A stretch of DNA of 64,000 nt from Streptacidiphilus sp041262525. GTDB lineage: Bacteria; Actinomycetota; Actinomycetes; Streptomycetales; Streptomycetaceae. Of the stretch, positions 14,849 to 24,425 are shown piece after piece. The position numbers were made by a program, and so were the translations under genes. Positions within the stretch are counted from its first letter, which is position 1; every line of letters starts with the position of its first letter. Location: positions 248,001 through 312,000 of the forward strand of contig NZ_JBGCCK010000006.1 in NCBI RefSeq assembly GCF_041262525.1, given 5' to 3'. Below the pieces are notes generated by a model that saw only the letters and a list, made by a program, of their open reading frames with translations, made no database searches and was not told where the DNA came from.

Positions 14849-16045
14849 TCAGTCCGCGTGACCCTGGGGGGTCGTCTGGTCGTGGACCGCGCGCGGGTGG
14901 ACGACCGAGCGGACCGCAAGGGCCGTGCCGGGGGTCGGCACCGGCGCGTACTGAAGCAGCAGCATCGCCGCGTCGTCGCCGAGCTGGTGGCCGACGTGCC
15001 TGCGCACGTCCTCGTGCAGGCGATCGAGCACCTCCGCCGGGGCGTCCGCGCTCGCGCAGTCGGGGACCCGCTCCGCCAACGGGTAGAAGACGCCCCAGCT
15101 GTTGCGCGCCTCGATGACCCCGTCGGTGTAGAGCAGCAGCCGGTCCTCCTCCATGAGCGTCAGCCGCAGGATCGGCGGCTCGACGTCCTCGGGCTCCAGC
15201 ACGCCCAGCGGCGGGACGTTGGCCGGCGGGTCGAGGAAGCGGACCGGGGTGCCCTTCCGCAGCAGGAGCGGCGCGGGGTGTCCGCAGTTGACGATCTCCA
15301 CCACCGCGTCCGGGCGGACGCCGACCAGCACCAGGGTCACGAACTCCTCGTCGCTGCCCTCGTGCTCGCCGCCGTTCTCGTGCAGCGCGCGGCCGAGGCT
15401 GTCCGCGAGCCAGGCGGCCACCTTGTCCAGTGCCGGCTCCTGGTGCGCGGCCTCGCGGAACGCGCCCAGGATGGCCGCCGCCGTCTCCACCGCGGCCAGG
15501 CCCTTGCCGCGCACGTCGCCGATCACCGCGCGTACGCCGTAGCGCGTCTGTACCACCTCGTAGAGATCGCCGCCGATGCGGGCGTGCGCGGCCGCGGCCG
15601 CGTAGTGCACAGCCGCGCGGACCGGACCGATCCGCTCAGGGATCGAGCGCAGCAGGATGCGCTGCGCCACCTCGGAGACCAGCTGGGCGTCGGCCAGGGC
15701 CCGCTCCTGGCGGTTCCGCAGCATCACACTCGTCGCACCGATCGCGCTGATCAGCACGATCGCCAGCACGCTGGCCGTGTGGACGGAGGCCGACATCGTC
15801 CGGTCCTCGGCTGCGATGCCGAAGGCCTCGCCCATCGTCACACCGCCGACCAGCAGCGGGAACCAGAGGCTGTTGCTCACCACGGCCGCCAGCGCCGGAC
15901 CCGCCGTCAAAGCAGGCTCGAAGGTCACGTTGGGGTTGTTGCTGGCACGGTCGAGAACAAAGACCAAAGCCACCCCGACAAAGGGCAGCAGCAATACCCC
16001 CCGGCCCCAACGGCTGAGGTGGCGGAACCTTCCGGCGGCAGTCAA
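14849..16045 (-). CDS. Membrane-anchored PP2C-type phosphatase (SpoIIE/RsbU family)
   Basis: The 398-residue protein starts with several hydrophobic helices (about residues 16-32, 45-70 and 88-107) and a short linker with NRQERALADAQLVSEVAQ. The SpoIIE phosphatase domain follows, with metal-binding motifs GGDLYEV, GDVRGKGL, LYTDGVIEA and GDDAAML. Such enzymes dephosphorylate anti-anti-sigma factors in partner-switching systems. The start is TTG at 16045, supported by AGGAG eight bases upstream. An AT-rich stretch at about 16125-16200 probably holds the promoter. No cognate regulator is adjacent. Confidence 0.85.
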   Translation of the reverse strand: MTAAGRFRHLSRWGRGVLLLPFVGVALVFVLDRASNNPNVTFEPALTAGPALAAVVSNSLWFPLLVGGVTMGEAFGIAAEDRTMSASVHTASVLAIVLISAIGATSVMLRNRQERALADAQLVSEVAQRILLRSIPERIGPVRAAVHYAAAAAHARIGGDLYEVVQTRYGVRAVIGDVRGKGLAAVETAAAILGAFREAAHQEPALDKVAAWLADSLGRALHENGGEHEGSDEEFVTLVLVGVRPDAVVEIVNCGHPAPLLLRKGTPVRFLDPPANVPPLGVLEPEDVEPPILRLTLMEEDRLLLYTDGVIEARNSWGVFYPLAERVPDCASADAPAEVLDRLHEDVRRHVGHQLGDDAAMLLLQYAPVPTPGTALAVRSVVHPRAVHDQTTPQGHAD

Positions 16046-16207
16046 CGTCGTTTCTCCTGCGGGCGCTGTGCAACGAGGGTCGGGTGTCGAGTGCGGGCGG
16101 CCCGACGGGACGCCCCTACCGCGGCCAGAAATAGTTCAAAGTTGGATCGAAGTTGACTGGTTAACGACCCCACATTAGGCGCGAAATGGACAGGCTGCAC
16201 AGTCCTT

Positions 16208-19200
16208 TCACAAAGCCTCCGTGGCCCCTCCACCTATCTGCTCCCCATTTGGAGTAATGGCGTCGAGCAGTGCTTCCAGGGCCTCACGACCGGGCAATGC
16301 CTCGGGCCGAACGACCGTCCCACTGCGAACATACAGAAAGGCCGCCGAGACGCGATCCAGCGGAAGCCGCTCCCGCTCGGCCCAGGCCAGACGGTAAACC
16401 ACCAGCTGCAGTGGGTCGGCCGTCTCGCGCAGATTGGTCTTCCAGTCGACGACCTCGAAGCCGTGCTCCGTCCGGTAGACGGCGTCGATCCGGCCGCGCA
16501 CGACGCGGCCGCCGAGCAACAGCTGGAACGGCTCCTCGACGCGGTGCGGCGTGCGCCCGGCGTACTCGCTGCGCAGGAACGCCTCCTTGAGCCGCTCCAG
16601 ATCCCGCTCGTCCTCGACGCCGGAGTCGTCCAGGCCCGGCAGCGCGTCCTCGCCGAGCAGCAGCAGCGGCTCGACAGCCAGGCGAGACTCCACCCAGGCG
16701 TGGAACCGCGTCCCGCGCCGCGCGGCAGGCTGCGGCGGCCGTGGCAGGGGCCGGGCCAGCTCGCGGGCGAAACCCTCCGGATCCGCGGCGACGCGAAGCA
16801 GTTGGGAGGCCGAAAGGGAGCGCGGCAGCGGCACCTCCCGCACCCGGCTGCGGGCGCGGCGGAGCTCCCCGGAGAGCAGCTCGAGATCGCGGTCCCAGCT
16901 CGCGACCAGACGCCGCTCCTCCGGCGTCTCCACGGCCGGGGACTCCTCACCGAGCGGACCGGCCAGCACGCGCTCGCCCGCGCGTCGGCGAGCCGCCTGG
17001 GCGGAGGCGTCGAGCGGGAGCGGCCAGGCGTGCTCGACGCCGGTGTCCAGGGCCGGGTTGGAGGCGCCCTCAGCCGGCGGTTCGCCCCATGCCTCGATCT
17101 CGACTCCGCTCTGCGGCCGCTGCTCGGCGAACTCGCGCAGCGCCGTCAGGAACTCCGAAGGACCACGCGGGCGCTTCTGGGTGGGCCCCCACCAGTGGCC
17201 AGAGGCGTAGAGCCTGGCGCGCGGGCGGGTGAAGGCGACGTAGCCGAGGCGCAGCTCCTCCGTCGCCGCGTGCTGCTTCATCTCCGCCTCGAAGGCCTTC
17301 AGGCCCGCCGCCGTCCACGCCGGGTCGGCGGCCAGGGAGGCGGCGTCGCCCCGCAGGGCGTGCGGCAGCACCTCCGCGCGGGCCGTCCACCGCTCACGCC
17401 CGGTGCCGCTCGGGAACGCGCCCTTGACCAGGCCGGGGACGAAGACGACGTCCCACTCCAGGCCCTTGGACTTGTGAGCGGTGAGCACCTTCACTGTGTC
17501 GTCGCCGCCGGGCAAGGAGGGGGTCCCCCCACCGGAGGTAGGGGGATTGTCGAGACCGCGGTCGTACTCCTGCGCCGTGCGCAGGAAGCCGAGGAAGGCG
17601 CCGAGGGAAGGGTCCCCGTCGAGGTCGGCGAAGCCGGCGGCGATGTCGAGGAAGGCGGAGAGCGTCTCGCGGCGACGGGCGGCGAGGGCGTGCGGAGAGG
17701 CGGAGAGCTCGACCTCCAGGCCGGTGACGGTCAGCACCCGGTGCAGCACGTCCATCAGCGGCTCCGCCAGCGCGCGGCGCAGCTCGCGGATCTCGGCGCC
17801 CAGCCGCTCGAACCGGGCTGCGGCCTCGGCCGAGAAGGGGAGCTCGGGCTCACCGGCCTGCCCGGGATAGAGGAACGACTCCAGCGCGTCCGCGAGCGAG
17901 ACGATCTCCGTGGGATCGGCCTCGGCGACAGCCTCGGCCAGCTTGTCCGTCCGGCCGTCCGGCACCGACGCCACGCGGACCAGGTCACGGGCTCGGCGGC
18001 CGAGCAGCGCCAGATCACGCGGCCCGATCCGCCAGCGCGGCCCGACCAGCAGCCGGACCAGCGCCGCATTGGCCGTCGGATCCTGCAGCACCTCGCAGGT
18101 GGCGACGAGATCCGCGACCTCGGGGAGGTGCAGCAGCCCGGAGAGGCCGACGACCTCGACCGGGACGTCCCGCGCGACGAGGGCTGCGTGGACGTCGGGG
18201 AAGAGCTCGCGTCCGCCGCGGCAGAGCACGGCGATCCGGCCGGGCGCGGTGCCGGTCCGGACCAGGTGGGCGATGCTGTCGGCCAGCCAGTCGATCTCAC
18301 CCTCGTGCGTCTCCAGCAGGGCGCAGCTCAGCCCGCCGGACAGCTCCTCCCCCGGCGCGGGGCGCAGCGCGGCGACGCCCTCGTGCATCGCGCGCAGCGG
18401 CGCGGCGAGATCGTTGGCGAAGGCGAGCAAGCGGCCGCCGGAGCGGCGGTTCTCGCTGAGCGAGTAGCGCGCGGCGGCCGTGTCGTCGGCGTGGCGGAAG
18501 TGGTGCGGGAACTCGTCCAGGTTGGCGACCGAGGCTCCCCGCCAGCCGTAGATCGCCTGGCACGGGTCTCCCACGGCGGTGACCGGGTGGCCGCTGCCGT
18601 CGCCGAAGAGCCCGGCGAGGAGCAGCCGCTGGGCCACGGAGGTGTCCTGGTACTCGTCGAGCAGCACGACGGCGAACTGCTCCCGCAGCAGCGCGCCCAC
18701 CTCGGGCCGGGACTGGGCCAGGCGGGCGCAGGCGGCGATCTGGTCGCCGAAGTCCATCAGCTGCGCCTCGCGCTTGCGCGCGCGGTACCGGGTGACGAGT
18801 TCGGTCAGTTCGCGCCGGGCCTCGGCCGCGACCGGGACGGCGCGCAGCGTCTCGTTGCTGAGCTTCACCCCGTCCAGGCGGGCCAGCAGCGCGGTGTCGT
18901 ACGCGGCGAGGCGCTCCGGCTCGACCAGGTGCTCGGCCAGCTCGCCGTCGAGCTTGACCAGCTTGGCGATGAGCGAAGAGACCCCGTCCTTGAGCGCGGG
19001 ATAGGGGCCCGGTGCCTGCCGCAGCACCCGCGCGGCGAGCTGGAACCGCGTGGCGTCGGCGAGCAGCCGGGCGTCCGGCTCCAGACCGATCCGCAGGCCG
19101 TGGTCCTTGAGGAGCCGCCCGGCGAAGGCGTGGTACGTCGAGATCTCGGGCTCGCCGAGCTCCACGCCGGCCTCACCCGCCGGCTCCCGCTCGGGCTCGG

Positions 19201-19477
19201 CGACGCCGGCCTGGCGCAGGGCCTTCCGCACGCGCTCGGAGAGCTCGGCGGCAGCCTTGTTGGTGAAGGTCAGCCCGAGCACCTGCGCGGGCCGGACCTG
19301 TCCGGTGCCGACGAGCCAGACCACGCGCGCCGCCATCACCGTCGTCTTGCCGGATCCCGCGCCCGCGACGATCACCGCGGGGGCGAGCGGCGCGGTGATC
19401 GCACGCAGCTGCTCCGCGGTGAACGGGATCCCGAGGAGCTCCTTGAGCTCTTCGGGACTGGTGAGGGGGCCGGGCAT
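16208..19477 (-). CDS. adnB: AdnB-like helicase-nuclease subunit
   Basis: The 1089-residue protein is a UvrD-like motor with Walker A AGAGSGKT (about residues 38-45), TFTNKAAAEL (motif Ia), LLDEYQD (motif II), GDPCQAIYGWRGA (motif III), TAHKSKGLEWDVVF and FTRPRARLY. A C-terminal RecB-type nuclease has the active-site strand VVDWKTNLRE. In mycobacteria AdnA and AdnB form a heterodimeric motor-nuclease that resects double-strand breaks. Order and size match AdnB as the downstream gene. It is separated from adnA by a lipoprotein gene. A small palindrome-encoded insertion (PPTSGGGTPSLPGG) sits just before the TAHKSKG motif. Confidence 0.88.
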   Translation of the reverse strand: MPGPLTSPEELKELLGIPFTAEQLRAITAPLAPAVIVAGAGSGKTTVMAARVVWLVGTGQVRPAQVLGLTFTNKAAAELSERVRKALRQAGVAEPEREPAGEAGVELGEPEISTYHAFAGRLLKDHGLRIGLEPDARLLADATRFQLAARVLRQAPGPYPALKDGVSSLIAKLVKLDGELAEHLVEPERLAAYDTALLARLDGVKLSNETLRAVPVAAEARRELTELVTRYRARKREAQLMDFGDQIAACARLAQSRPEVGALLREQFAVVLLDEYQDTSVAQRLLLAGLFGDGSGHPVTAVGDPCQAIYGWRGASVANLDEFPHHFRHADDTAAARYSLSENRRSGGRLLAFANDLAAPLRAMHEGVAALRPAPGEELSGGLSCALLETHEGEIDWLADSIAHLVRTGTAPGRIAVLCRGGRELFPDVHAALVARDVPVEVVGLSGLLHLPEVADLVATCEVLQDPTANAALVRLLVGPRWRIGPRDLALLGRRARDLVRVASVPDGRTDKLAEAVAEADPTEIVSLADALESFLYPGQAGEPELPFSAEAAARFERLGAEIRELRRALAEPLMDVLHRVLTVTGLEVELSASPHALAARRRETLSAFLDIAAGFADLDGDPSLGAFLGFLRTAQEYDRGLDNPPTSGGGTPSLPGGDDTVKVLTAHKSKGLEWDVVFVPGLVKGAFPSGTGRERWTARAEVLPHALRGDAASLAADPAWTAAGLKAFEAEMKQHAATEELRLGYVAFTRPRARLYASGHWWGPTQKRPRGPSEFLTALREFAEQRPQSGVEIEAWGEPPAEGASNPALDTGVEHAWPLPLDASAQAARRRAGERVLAGPLGEESPAVETPEERRLVASWDRDLELLSGELRRARSRVREVPLPRSLSASQLLRVAADPEGFARELARPLPRPPQPAARRGTRFHAWVESRLAVEPLLLLGEDALPGLDDSGVEDERDLERLKEAFLRSEYAGRTPHRVEEPFQLLLGGRVVRGRIDAVYRTEHGFEVVDWKTNLRETADPLQLVVYRLAWAERERLPLDRVSAAFLYVRSGTVVRPEALPGREALEALLDAITPNGEQIGGGATEAL
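17524..17546. repeat. Short palindromic insert inside adnB
   Basis: TCCCCCCACC, a GGA spacer and GGTAGGGGGA form a near-perfect palindrome within the adnB frame, adding a Gly/Pro/Ser/Thr loop. Similar GGGGGT...CCCCC palindromes are scattered in streptomycete genomes. Confidence 0.5.
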
Positions 19478-19503
19478 GACTCACACGCTAGCGCGGGGGT
19501 CTG

Positions 19504-20244
19504 TCAGAACCCGAACTTCGATCCGGGCACGGTCAGCGACGCATGCGGGGCGGTGATCACCGCGGGCTTGTTGTAGTCGAGGAAGTCGATCTGCCCGCCG
19601 CTCGCGCCCGGCATGCTCAGCCGGACGAGGTGCGGAGTCGTGGTGTCCGTGATGTAGGCGGTGCCCTGGACCGGGTCCTGCACGGCCACCACGGACTGCC
19701 CGTCAATCGTGCTGCCGGCACCACGGGTCATCCCGCTCGCGTTGCCGAAGTGGCCCGCCAGCGTCTTGGCGTCACAGAGCGTGGCGAAATTGCCGAACGC
19801 CTTGCTGGAGATCGTCGTCCCGATGTACTTGCCTTCGATCTCGGTCAACTTGCTGCCGTGCGCCCCGACGCCGACCCAGAAGGCCTTGTCCGGCAAGACC
19901 CAGAGCTTGGTGCCGAGCAGCGTCATCTTGAACGAACCCTTGCTGCCCATCGCGATGGTGCCGGCACAGCCTTTGCCCGCGACCAGCTGCAGGTTCAGCG
20001 TCATCTTGCGGCTGCTCGAGGTCACGTTCCCCACGAGCCGGACCGAGGCGGCGGAACCGAGATCGGCCACCGAGTTGGACGCCAGGGCGTCCGCGCTCAC
20101 GCCCGTCGGACTGGGCGTGGAGCTCACAGCGCCCGCGTTGCTGCTCGGCGTGGACGACCCGCCGAGCATCGAGCACGCGGAGCTTCCGAGCATGACGGCG
20201 AGGCAGGCGGCGGTAGCGCCCAATATGCGCTGGTAGGTGTGCAT
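19504..20244 (-). CDS. Putative lipoprotein
   Basis: The 246-residue protein starts with a classical lipoprotein signal: a short basic start, a hydrophobic stretch and the lipobox SSAC with lipidated Cys24, then a Ser/Thr/Pro-rich linker. The rest resembles the LppX/LprG/LolA-like beta-sheet lipoproteins of actinobacteria in length and pattern (repeated strands, many Gly/Ser/Thr), but I cannot assign it firmly. ATG at 20244 is supported by AAGGA ten bases upstream. It lies between adnA and adnB on the same strand, an odd place for an envelope protein. Confidence 0.75.
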   Translation of the reverse strand: MHTYQRILGATAACLAVMLGSSACSMLGGSSTPSSNAGAVSSTPSPTGVSADALASNSVADLGSAASVRLVGNVTSSSRKMTLNLQLVAGKGCAGTIAMGSKGSFKMTLLGTKLWVLPDKAFWVGVGAHGSKLTEIEGKYIGTTISSKAFGNFATLCDAKTLAGHFGNASGMTRGAGSTIDGQSVVAVQDPVQGTAYITDTTTPHLVRLSMPGASGGQIDFLDYNKPAVITAPHASLTVPGSKFGF

Positions 20245-20322
20245 ATGACGTGAATTCCTTGAATCGAGCGGTAGCGAGGCGCATATGTTTGCACACCCCA
20301 TCCATGCCGGCCCCGCCTCCCC

Positions 20323-23300
20323 CTACTCGACGACCTGGCGCCCCTCCGGCCGCGCCGAACAGCTGCCGTGGAAGGAGCAGTGGCCGCACTGGTCGCCCGT
20401 CGTCGGCACGAAGCGCTCGCGCACGATCCGGTCCGCCGCCTCCGCCAGCAGGCCCTCGATCCACTCGGCGCCCTCCGTCAGCGAAGCCTGGCTCTGGACA
20501 CGCGGCGCGTCGGGCTCCGCCTTGGACGCGGGCTGGCGCAGCTGGACCAGCTCCGCGCCGCCCGGCGCCGGGTGACCGCCGTCGACATCGCTGACGTCGC
20601 CGAATGCCTCGTCCACCGCCCCCTCGCGGACGGCGAGCTGATAGACGCCCAGCTGTGGGTGGGCCAACACCTGGCTCTGCGTGGGCGTGCGGCGACCGGT
20701 CTTGAAGTCGACGACGTAGGCCGCGCCCGTCGACTCCTCCCGCTCGACGCGGTCCATCGTGCCGCGGATGCGCACCGCGTAGGGGCCCGCCTTGAGTTCC
20801 ACGTCGAAGGGCTGCTCGGTGCCCACCGGCACCCGGCCGCGCTCGGCCGCGTGCCAGACCAGGAAGCGTTCGAGCGCGGCGCGCGCCTCGCCCTTCTCCT
20901 GGTCGGACTTCCACGGCGCGTCGAAGGCCAGCGCGTCCCAGACACGGTCCAGACGGGCCATCAGCACGTCCAGATCGGCGGGTGTACGGCCCGCGCCGAC
21001 CTCTTCGGCGAGCACGTGCACGACGTTGCCGAAGCCCTGCGCTCCGCTCGACGCCTCCTGCGCCCGCACCTCGCGGCCGAGGAACCACTGGAGCGCGCAG
21101 GCGTCGACGGACTCGAGTGCGCTGCCGGAGAGCTCCACCGGCCGGGCCGGGTCGCGCACCGGCACGATGTTCTCGGTCACGTCGGCCATGCCCCACCAAC
21201 GGTGCGGATTCGCTGCTGGGACGAGCGGCGCCCCGTCCTCGTCCGTCAGCGCGCCGAGCCTGGCCAGGCGCTCGGCCGCCGCCTCGCGCAGTCGGGGGGA
21301 GGCTGTCCCGTCCACGCTCGTCGCGCGCAGTTCGGCGACGAGCGCCGCAACCGAGAGCGCGCGGCGCGGCCGCTGCGCGACGTCCTCGACGCGGACCTCG
21401 GGCACGCGGGTGCCGTCCGGGCGCTCCCGGTAGAGCTCGCGCAGGAATCGGGACGGCTCGTCGCCGTCCTCGGCGGCGGCCTGGACCGCGGTGACGACCA
21501 GCCGCTCCTTCGCGCGCGTGACCGCCACGTAGAAGAGGCGACGCTCCTCGGCGAGGAGGGCGCTCTGCGGCATGGGCTCTGCCAGGCCGTCCACGCCGAT
21601 CCGATCCGCCTCCAGCAGCGAGCCGCGCCGGCGCAGGTCGGGCCAGACGCCCTCCTGCACACCGGCGACGACGACCAGCGGCCACTCCAGGCCCTTGGCA
21701 CGGTGGGCGGTCATCAGCCGGACAGCATCGGGGCGGACGGCGCGGCCGGAGAGCGTGTCGGCGGCGATGTCCTGCTGTTCGAGCTCGGCGAGGAAGTTCA
21801 GCGCGCCGCGGGGACCGTGTGCATGCGTCTCGGCGCGGGCGGCGGTCTCGAAGAGCGCACAGAGCGCGTCGAGATCCCGGTCGGCGTTCCGACCGGCCGG
21901 ACCGCCGCGGAGCGCGGCGCGCTCCAGCCGCTCGCGCCAGGACGTGCTCGCCTCCCACAGCGCCCACAGCGCCTCCTCGGCGGTGGCACCGCCGGCCAGC
22001 AGCTCCCGCACCTTGCGAAGCAGCAGCCCGAGCTCCCGGGCCCGCCGCGCGGCGTGCCCGGGCAACGTCACGAGCCGCTCGGGCTCCGCGAGGGCCTCCC
22101 TGATCAGCGCCTCCGCCGACCTCACCGCGCGCCGCCGCTCCGGCGGCAGGCCCCTCAGCTCCGCGCGCTCCTCTTCGCGCAGCACCCGCCCGAGCCGCCG
22201 CAGATCCCCCCCGTCGAGCGCTGCCAACGGCCCGGCCAGCAACTGCTGCGCAACCTCGGCGGTCAGCGGATCGCCATCCCCGGCGCCCCCGCCCGCCCCC
22301 ACATCGGCTCCGCCGGACACAACGTGGCCCTCACTCTCAGCCGGGACCGGGACCGTCGGGGCAGGCGCACCGGGCACGACCGGGGCCACGCCGGAGGCGC
22401 CAGCCGCCTGGCCCGACGTGGGCAGGTCGGCACCCGTCCCGCTCGAGCGATGCGCACCGGCCGGGGCCGGGATCGTCGGCGCAGGCACCCCGGCCGCTCC
22501 CCCGACCGAGGCGCCAGGCACAGCGAGAGCCACGCCGGAGGCGGGAGCCGCCTCGCCGGAGGCGCCACCCACCGGATCGGCCGCGGGCAGCTCGCCGGCT
22601 GGCCCACCGAGGCTGTGCCCACCGACCGGGGCCGGGACCGTCGGCGCAGGCACACCAGCCGCCTCGCCCGGGTCGGAATCCGGTGCACCGAGGGCGGGGT
22701 CACGAACTGGGGTTGTGGCCGGAGCCCAGTCCTGGGTGCCGAGGTGGGCGGTCTCGCCGGACGGGTCATCAGGCAGGCCCGGCGGCACTGACTCTCCGTC
22801 GGAATCCGTCGGCGCGGACGGTGCCGGGACCAGGCCGGAGGCCGCTCGGCGGGAGTGGGCGGCGCCGAGGGCGCAGAGGCGGAGGGCGGAGAGAAGGGGT
22901 GCCACCGCCGGTTCGGCGTGGAGGGGGAGGTCGTCGCCGTCGATCTCGACGGGGACGCCGGACGAGGTGAGCGCGCGGCGCAGCCCCGGCAGGGAGCGGC
23001 CGCCGGCGCGGACCAGGACGGCCATGTCGCCCCACGGCAGCCCCTGCTCCAGGTGGGCGCGGCGCAGCAGGTCCGCGATGTTGTCGAGCTCGGCGCCCGG
23101 TGTCGGGAAGGTCAGGATCTCGACCGAACCGCCCTCCCGGGACGGGATCAGCCGACGGTGTGCCTCCAGGGCCGCCGTGGGCAGCCGCCCCGCGGGGAGA
23201 CGCTCGGCCAGCACCCGGCTGGAAGCCAGCAGCCGGGCGCCCGCCCGACGTGAGACGCGCAACACCCGGATCGGTGCTGGCGTGCCGTCCGCCCGCGGGA

Positions 23301-24210
23301 ACTGGTGCGGGAAGTCGAGGATGCCGTTCACGTCCGCGCCGCGGAACGCGTAGATCGACTGGTCCGGATCCCCCACCGCCACCAGCTCGCGGCCCTCGCC
23401 GGCCAGCGCGCGCAGCAGGCGGACCTGGGAGGGGTCGGTGTCCTGGTACTCGTCGACGAAGACCACCTGGAACGCGCGCCGCAGTTGCTCCGCCACCTCC
23501 GGCCGCTCGGCCAGCAGCACTGCGCGCTGCACCAGCTCCGCGTAGTCGAGCACGCCCTGGAGATCCAGCACGTCGAGGTACTCCGCCAGGAAGCCCGCCG
23601 CAGCCCGCCAGTCGGGACGCCCGACCTGCTCCGCGAAGCGCGCCAGCGCCGCCCCGCCCAGGCCGAGCTCGCGCGCCCGGGCCAGCACCGCGCGGACCTC
23701 GTCCGCGAAGCCGCGCGTGGTCAGCGCGGCCCGCAGCTCCGCGGGCCAGTCCAGGCCGCCACCGTGCCGGGCGTCCTCCGCACCGCCCGCGAGCAGCTCA
23801 CGGACCATCACGTCCTGCTCCGGGCCGGAGAGCAGTCGCAGTGGCTCCGCATAGTGGTCCGGCTCCTGGTGCGCGCGCAGCAGCGCGTAGCAGAAGGAGT
23901 GGAAGGTCGTCGCCTGCGGGACCGCGCCGCCGCCCACTCGGGCGGTGATCCGGTCCCGGAGCTCGACGGCGGCCTTCCTGCTGAAGGTCAGGACCAGGAT
24001 CTCCTCGGCAGGGACGCCCTCCGCGATCCGGGCGGCGACCGCCTCGACGAGCGTCGTCGTCTTGCCCGTGCCCGGCCCTGCGAGAACGAGCAGCGGACCG
24101 CCGCGATGATCCACGACCGCCTGCTGGTAGCCGTCCAGGGCAGGGACGATCGCGGGCGTGACCGGCTCGCGCACGAGGCGGTACGCGCCGGCGGGAACGG
24201 AGCTGGTCAT
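20323..24210 (-). CDS. adnA: AdnA-like helicase-nuclease subunit with a large repetitive insertion
   Basis: The 1295-residue protein has Walker A AGPGTGKT (about residues 43-50), FVDEYQDTDPSQ (motif II), GDPDQSIYAFRGA (motif III), TAHRAKGLEWPLV and VTRAKERLVV. A C-terminal RecB-type nuclease has VVDFKTGRRTP, and a Cys cluster (CGHCSFHGSC) probably binds Fe-S. This fits AdnA, partner of AdnB in double-strand break resection. The protein is about 240 residues longer than mycobacterial AdnA, mainly because of a Pro/Ala/Gly-rich insertion at about residues 455-645 (encoded by 22275-22850) with repeats such as GVPAPTVPAPVG. The motor motifs on both sides remain in frame. Confidence 0.87.
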   Translation of the reverse strand: MTSSVPAGAYRLVREPVTPAIVPALDGYQQAVVDHRGGPLLVLAGPGTGKTTTLVEAVAARIAEGVPAEEILVLTFSRKAAVELRDRITARVGGGAVPQATTFHSFCYALLRAHQEPDHYAEPLRLLSGPEQDVMVRELLAGGAEDARHGGGLDWPAELRAALTTRGFADEVRAVLARARELGLGGAALARFAEQVGRPDWRAAAGFLAEYLDVLDLQGVLDYAELVQRAVLLAERPEVAEQLRRAFQVVFVDEYQDTDPSQVRLLRALAGEGRELVAVGDPDQSIYAFRGADVNGILDFPHQFPRADGTPAPIRVLRVSRRAGARLLASSRVLAERLPAGRLPTAALEAHRRLIPSREGGSVEILTFPTPGAELDNIADLLRRAHLEQGLPWGDMAVLVRAGGRSLPGLRRALTSSGVPVEIDGDDLPLHAEPAVAPLLSALRLCALGAAHSRRAASGLVPAPSAPTDSDGESVPPGLPDDPSGETAHLGTQDWAPATTPVRDPALGAPDSDPGEAAGVPAPTVPAPVGGHSLGGPAGELPAADPVGGASGEAAPASGVALAVPGASVGGAAGVPAPTIPAPAGAHRSSGTGADLPTSGQAAGASGVAPVVPGAPAPTVPVPAESEGHVVSGGADVGAGGGAGDGDPLTAEVAQQLLAGPLAALDGGDLRRLGRVLREEERAELRGLPPERRRAVRSAEALIREALAEPERLVTLPGHAARRARELGLLLRKVRELLAGGATAEEALWALWEASTSWRERLERAALRGGPAGRNADRDLDALCALFETAARAETHAHGPRGALNFLAELEQQDIAADTLSGRAVRPDAVRLMTAHRAKGLEWPLVVVAGVQEGVWPDLRRRGSLLEADRIGVDGLAEPMPQSALLAEERRLFYVAVTRAKERLVVTAVQAAAEDGDEPSRFLRELYRERPDGTRVPEVRVEDVAQRPRRALSVAALVAELRATSVDGTASPRLREAAAERLARLGALTDEDGAPLVPAANPHRWWGMADVTENIVPVRDPARPVELSGSALESVDACALQWFLGREVRAQEASSGAQGFGNVVHVLAEEVGAGRTPADLDVLMARLDRVWDALAFDAPWKSDQEKGEARAALERFLVWHAAERGRVPVGTEQPFDVELKAGPYAVRIRGTMDRVEREESTGAAYVVDFKTGRRTPTQSQVLAHPQLGVYQLAVREGAVDEAFGDVSDVDGGHPAPGGAELVQLRQPASKAEPDAPRVQSQASLTEGAEWIEGLLAEAADRIVRERFVPTTGDQCGHCSFHGSCSARPEGRQVVE

Positions 24211-24367
24211 GGGCGTGGTCCAGGGGAAGAACAGCGGCTGCGCGGAGGGACGGGGTGCGCCTCACGCGCTCCGCCCGGTAGCGAGCCTACGATCCTGCCC
24301 CGACAACCACTGCCTTGTCCCCCGCTTCGCGGGATTCATCACGTTCCGAAGCACGCGCTCCGCCTCG

Positions 24368-24425
24368 AGAGAATCACTCGGACCGCTCGAATCGCTCGGA
24401 TCACTCAGCTCGACCGGATCACCCG
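24368..24425. repeat. Degenerate short tandem repeats
   Basis: About six imperfect copies of a 9-10 bp unit of the form TCGGATCACTC occur between adnA and the alkyltransferase-like gene. No function is apparent. Confidence 0.4.

Noticed and set aside
16463..19576. Over 1000-codon + strand frame opposite adnB
   Set aside because: Antisense shadow; adnB motifs decide the strand.
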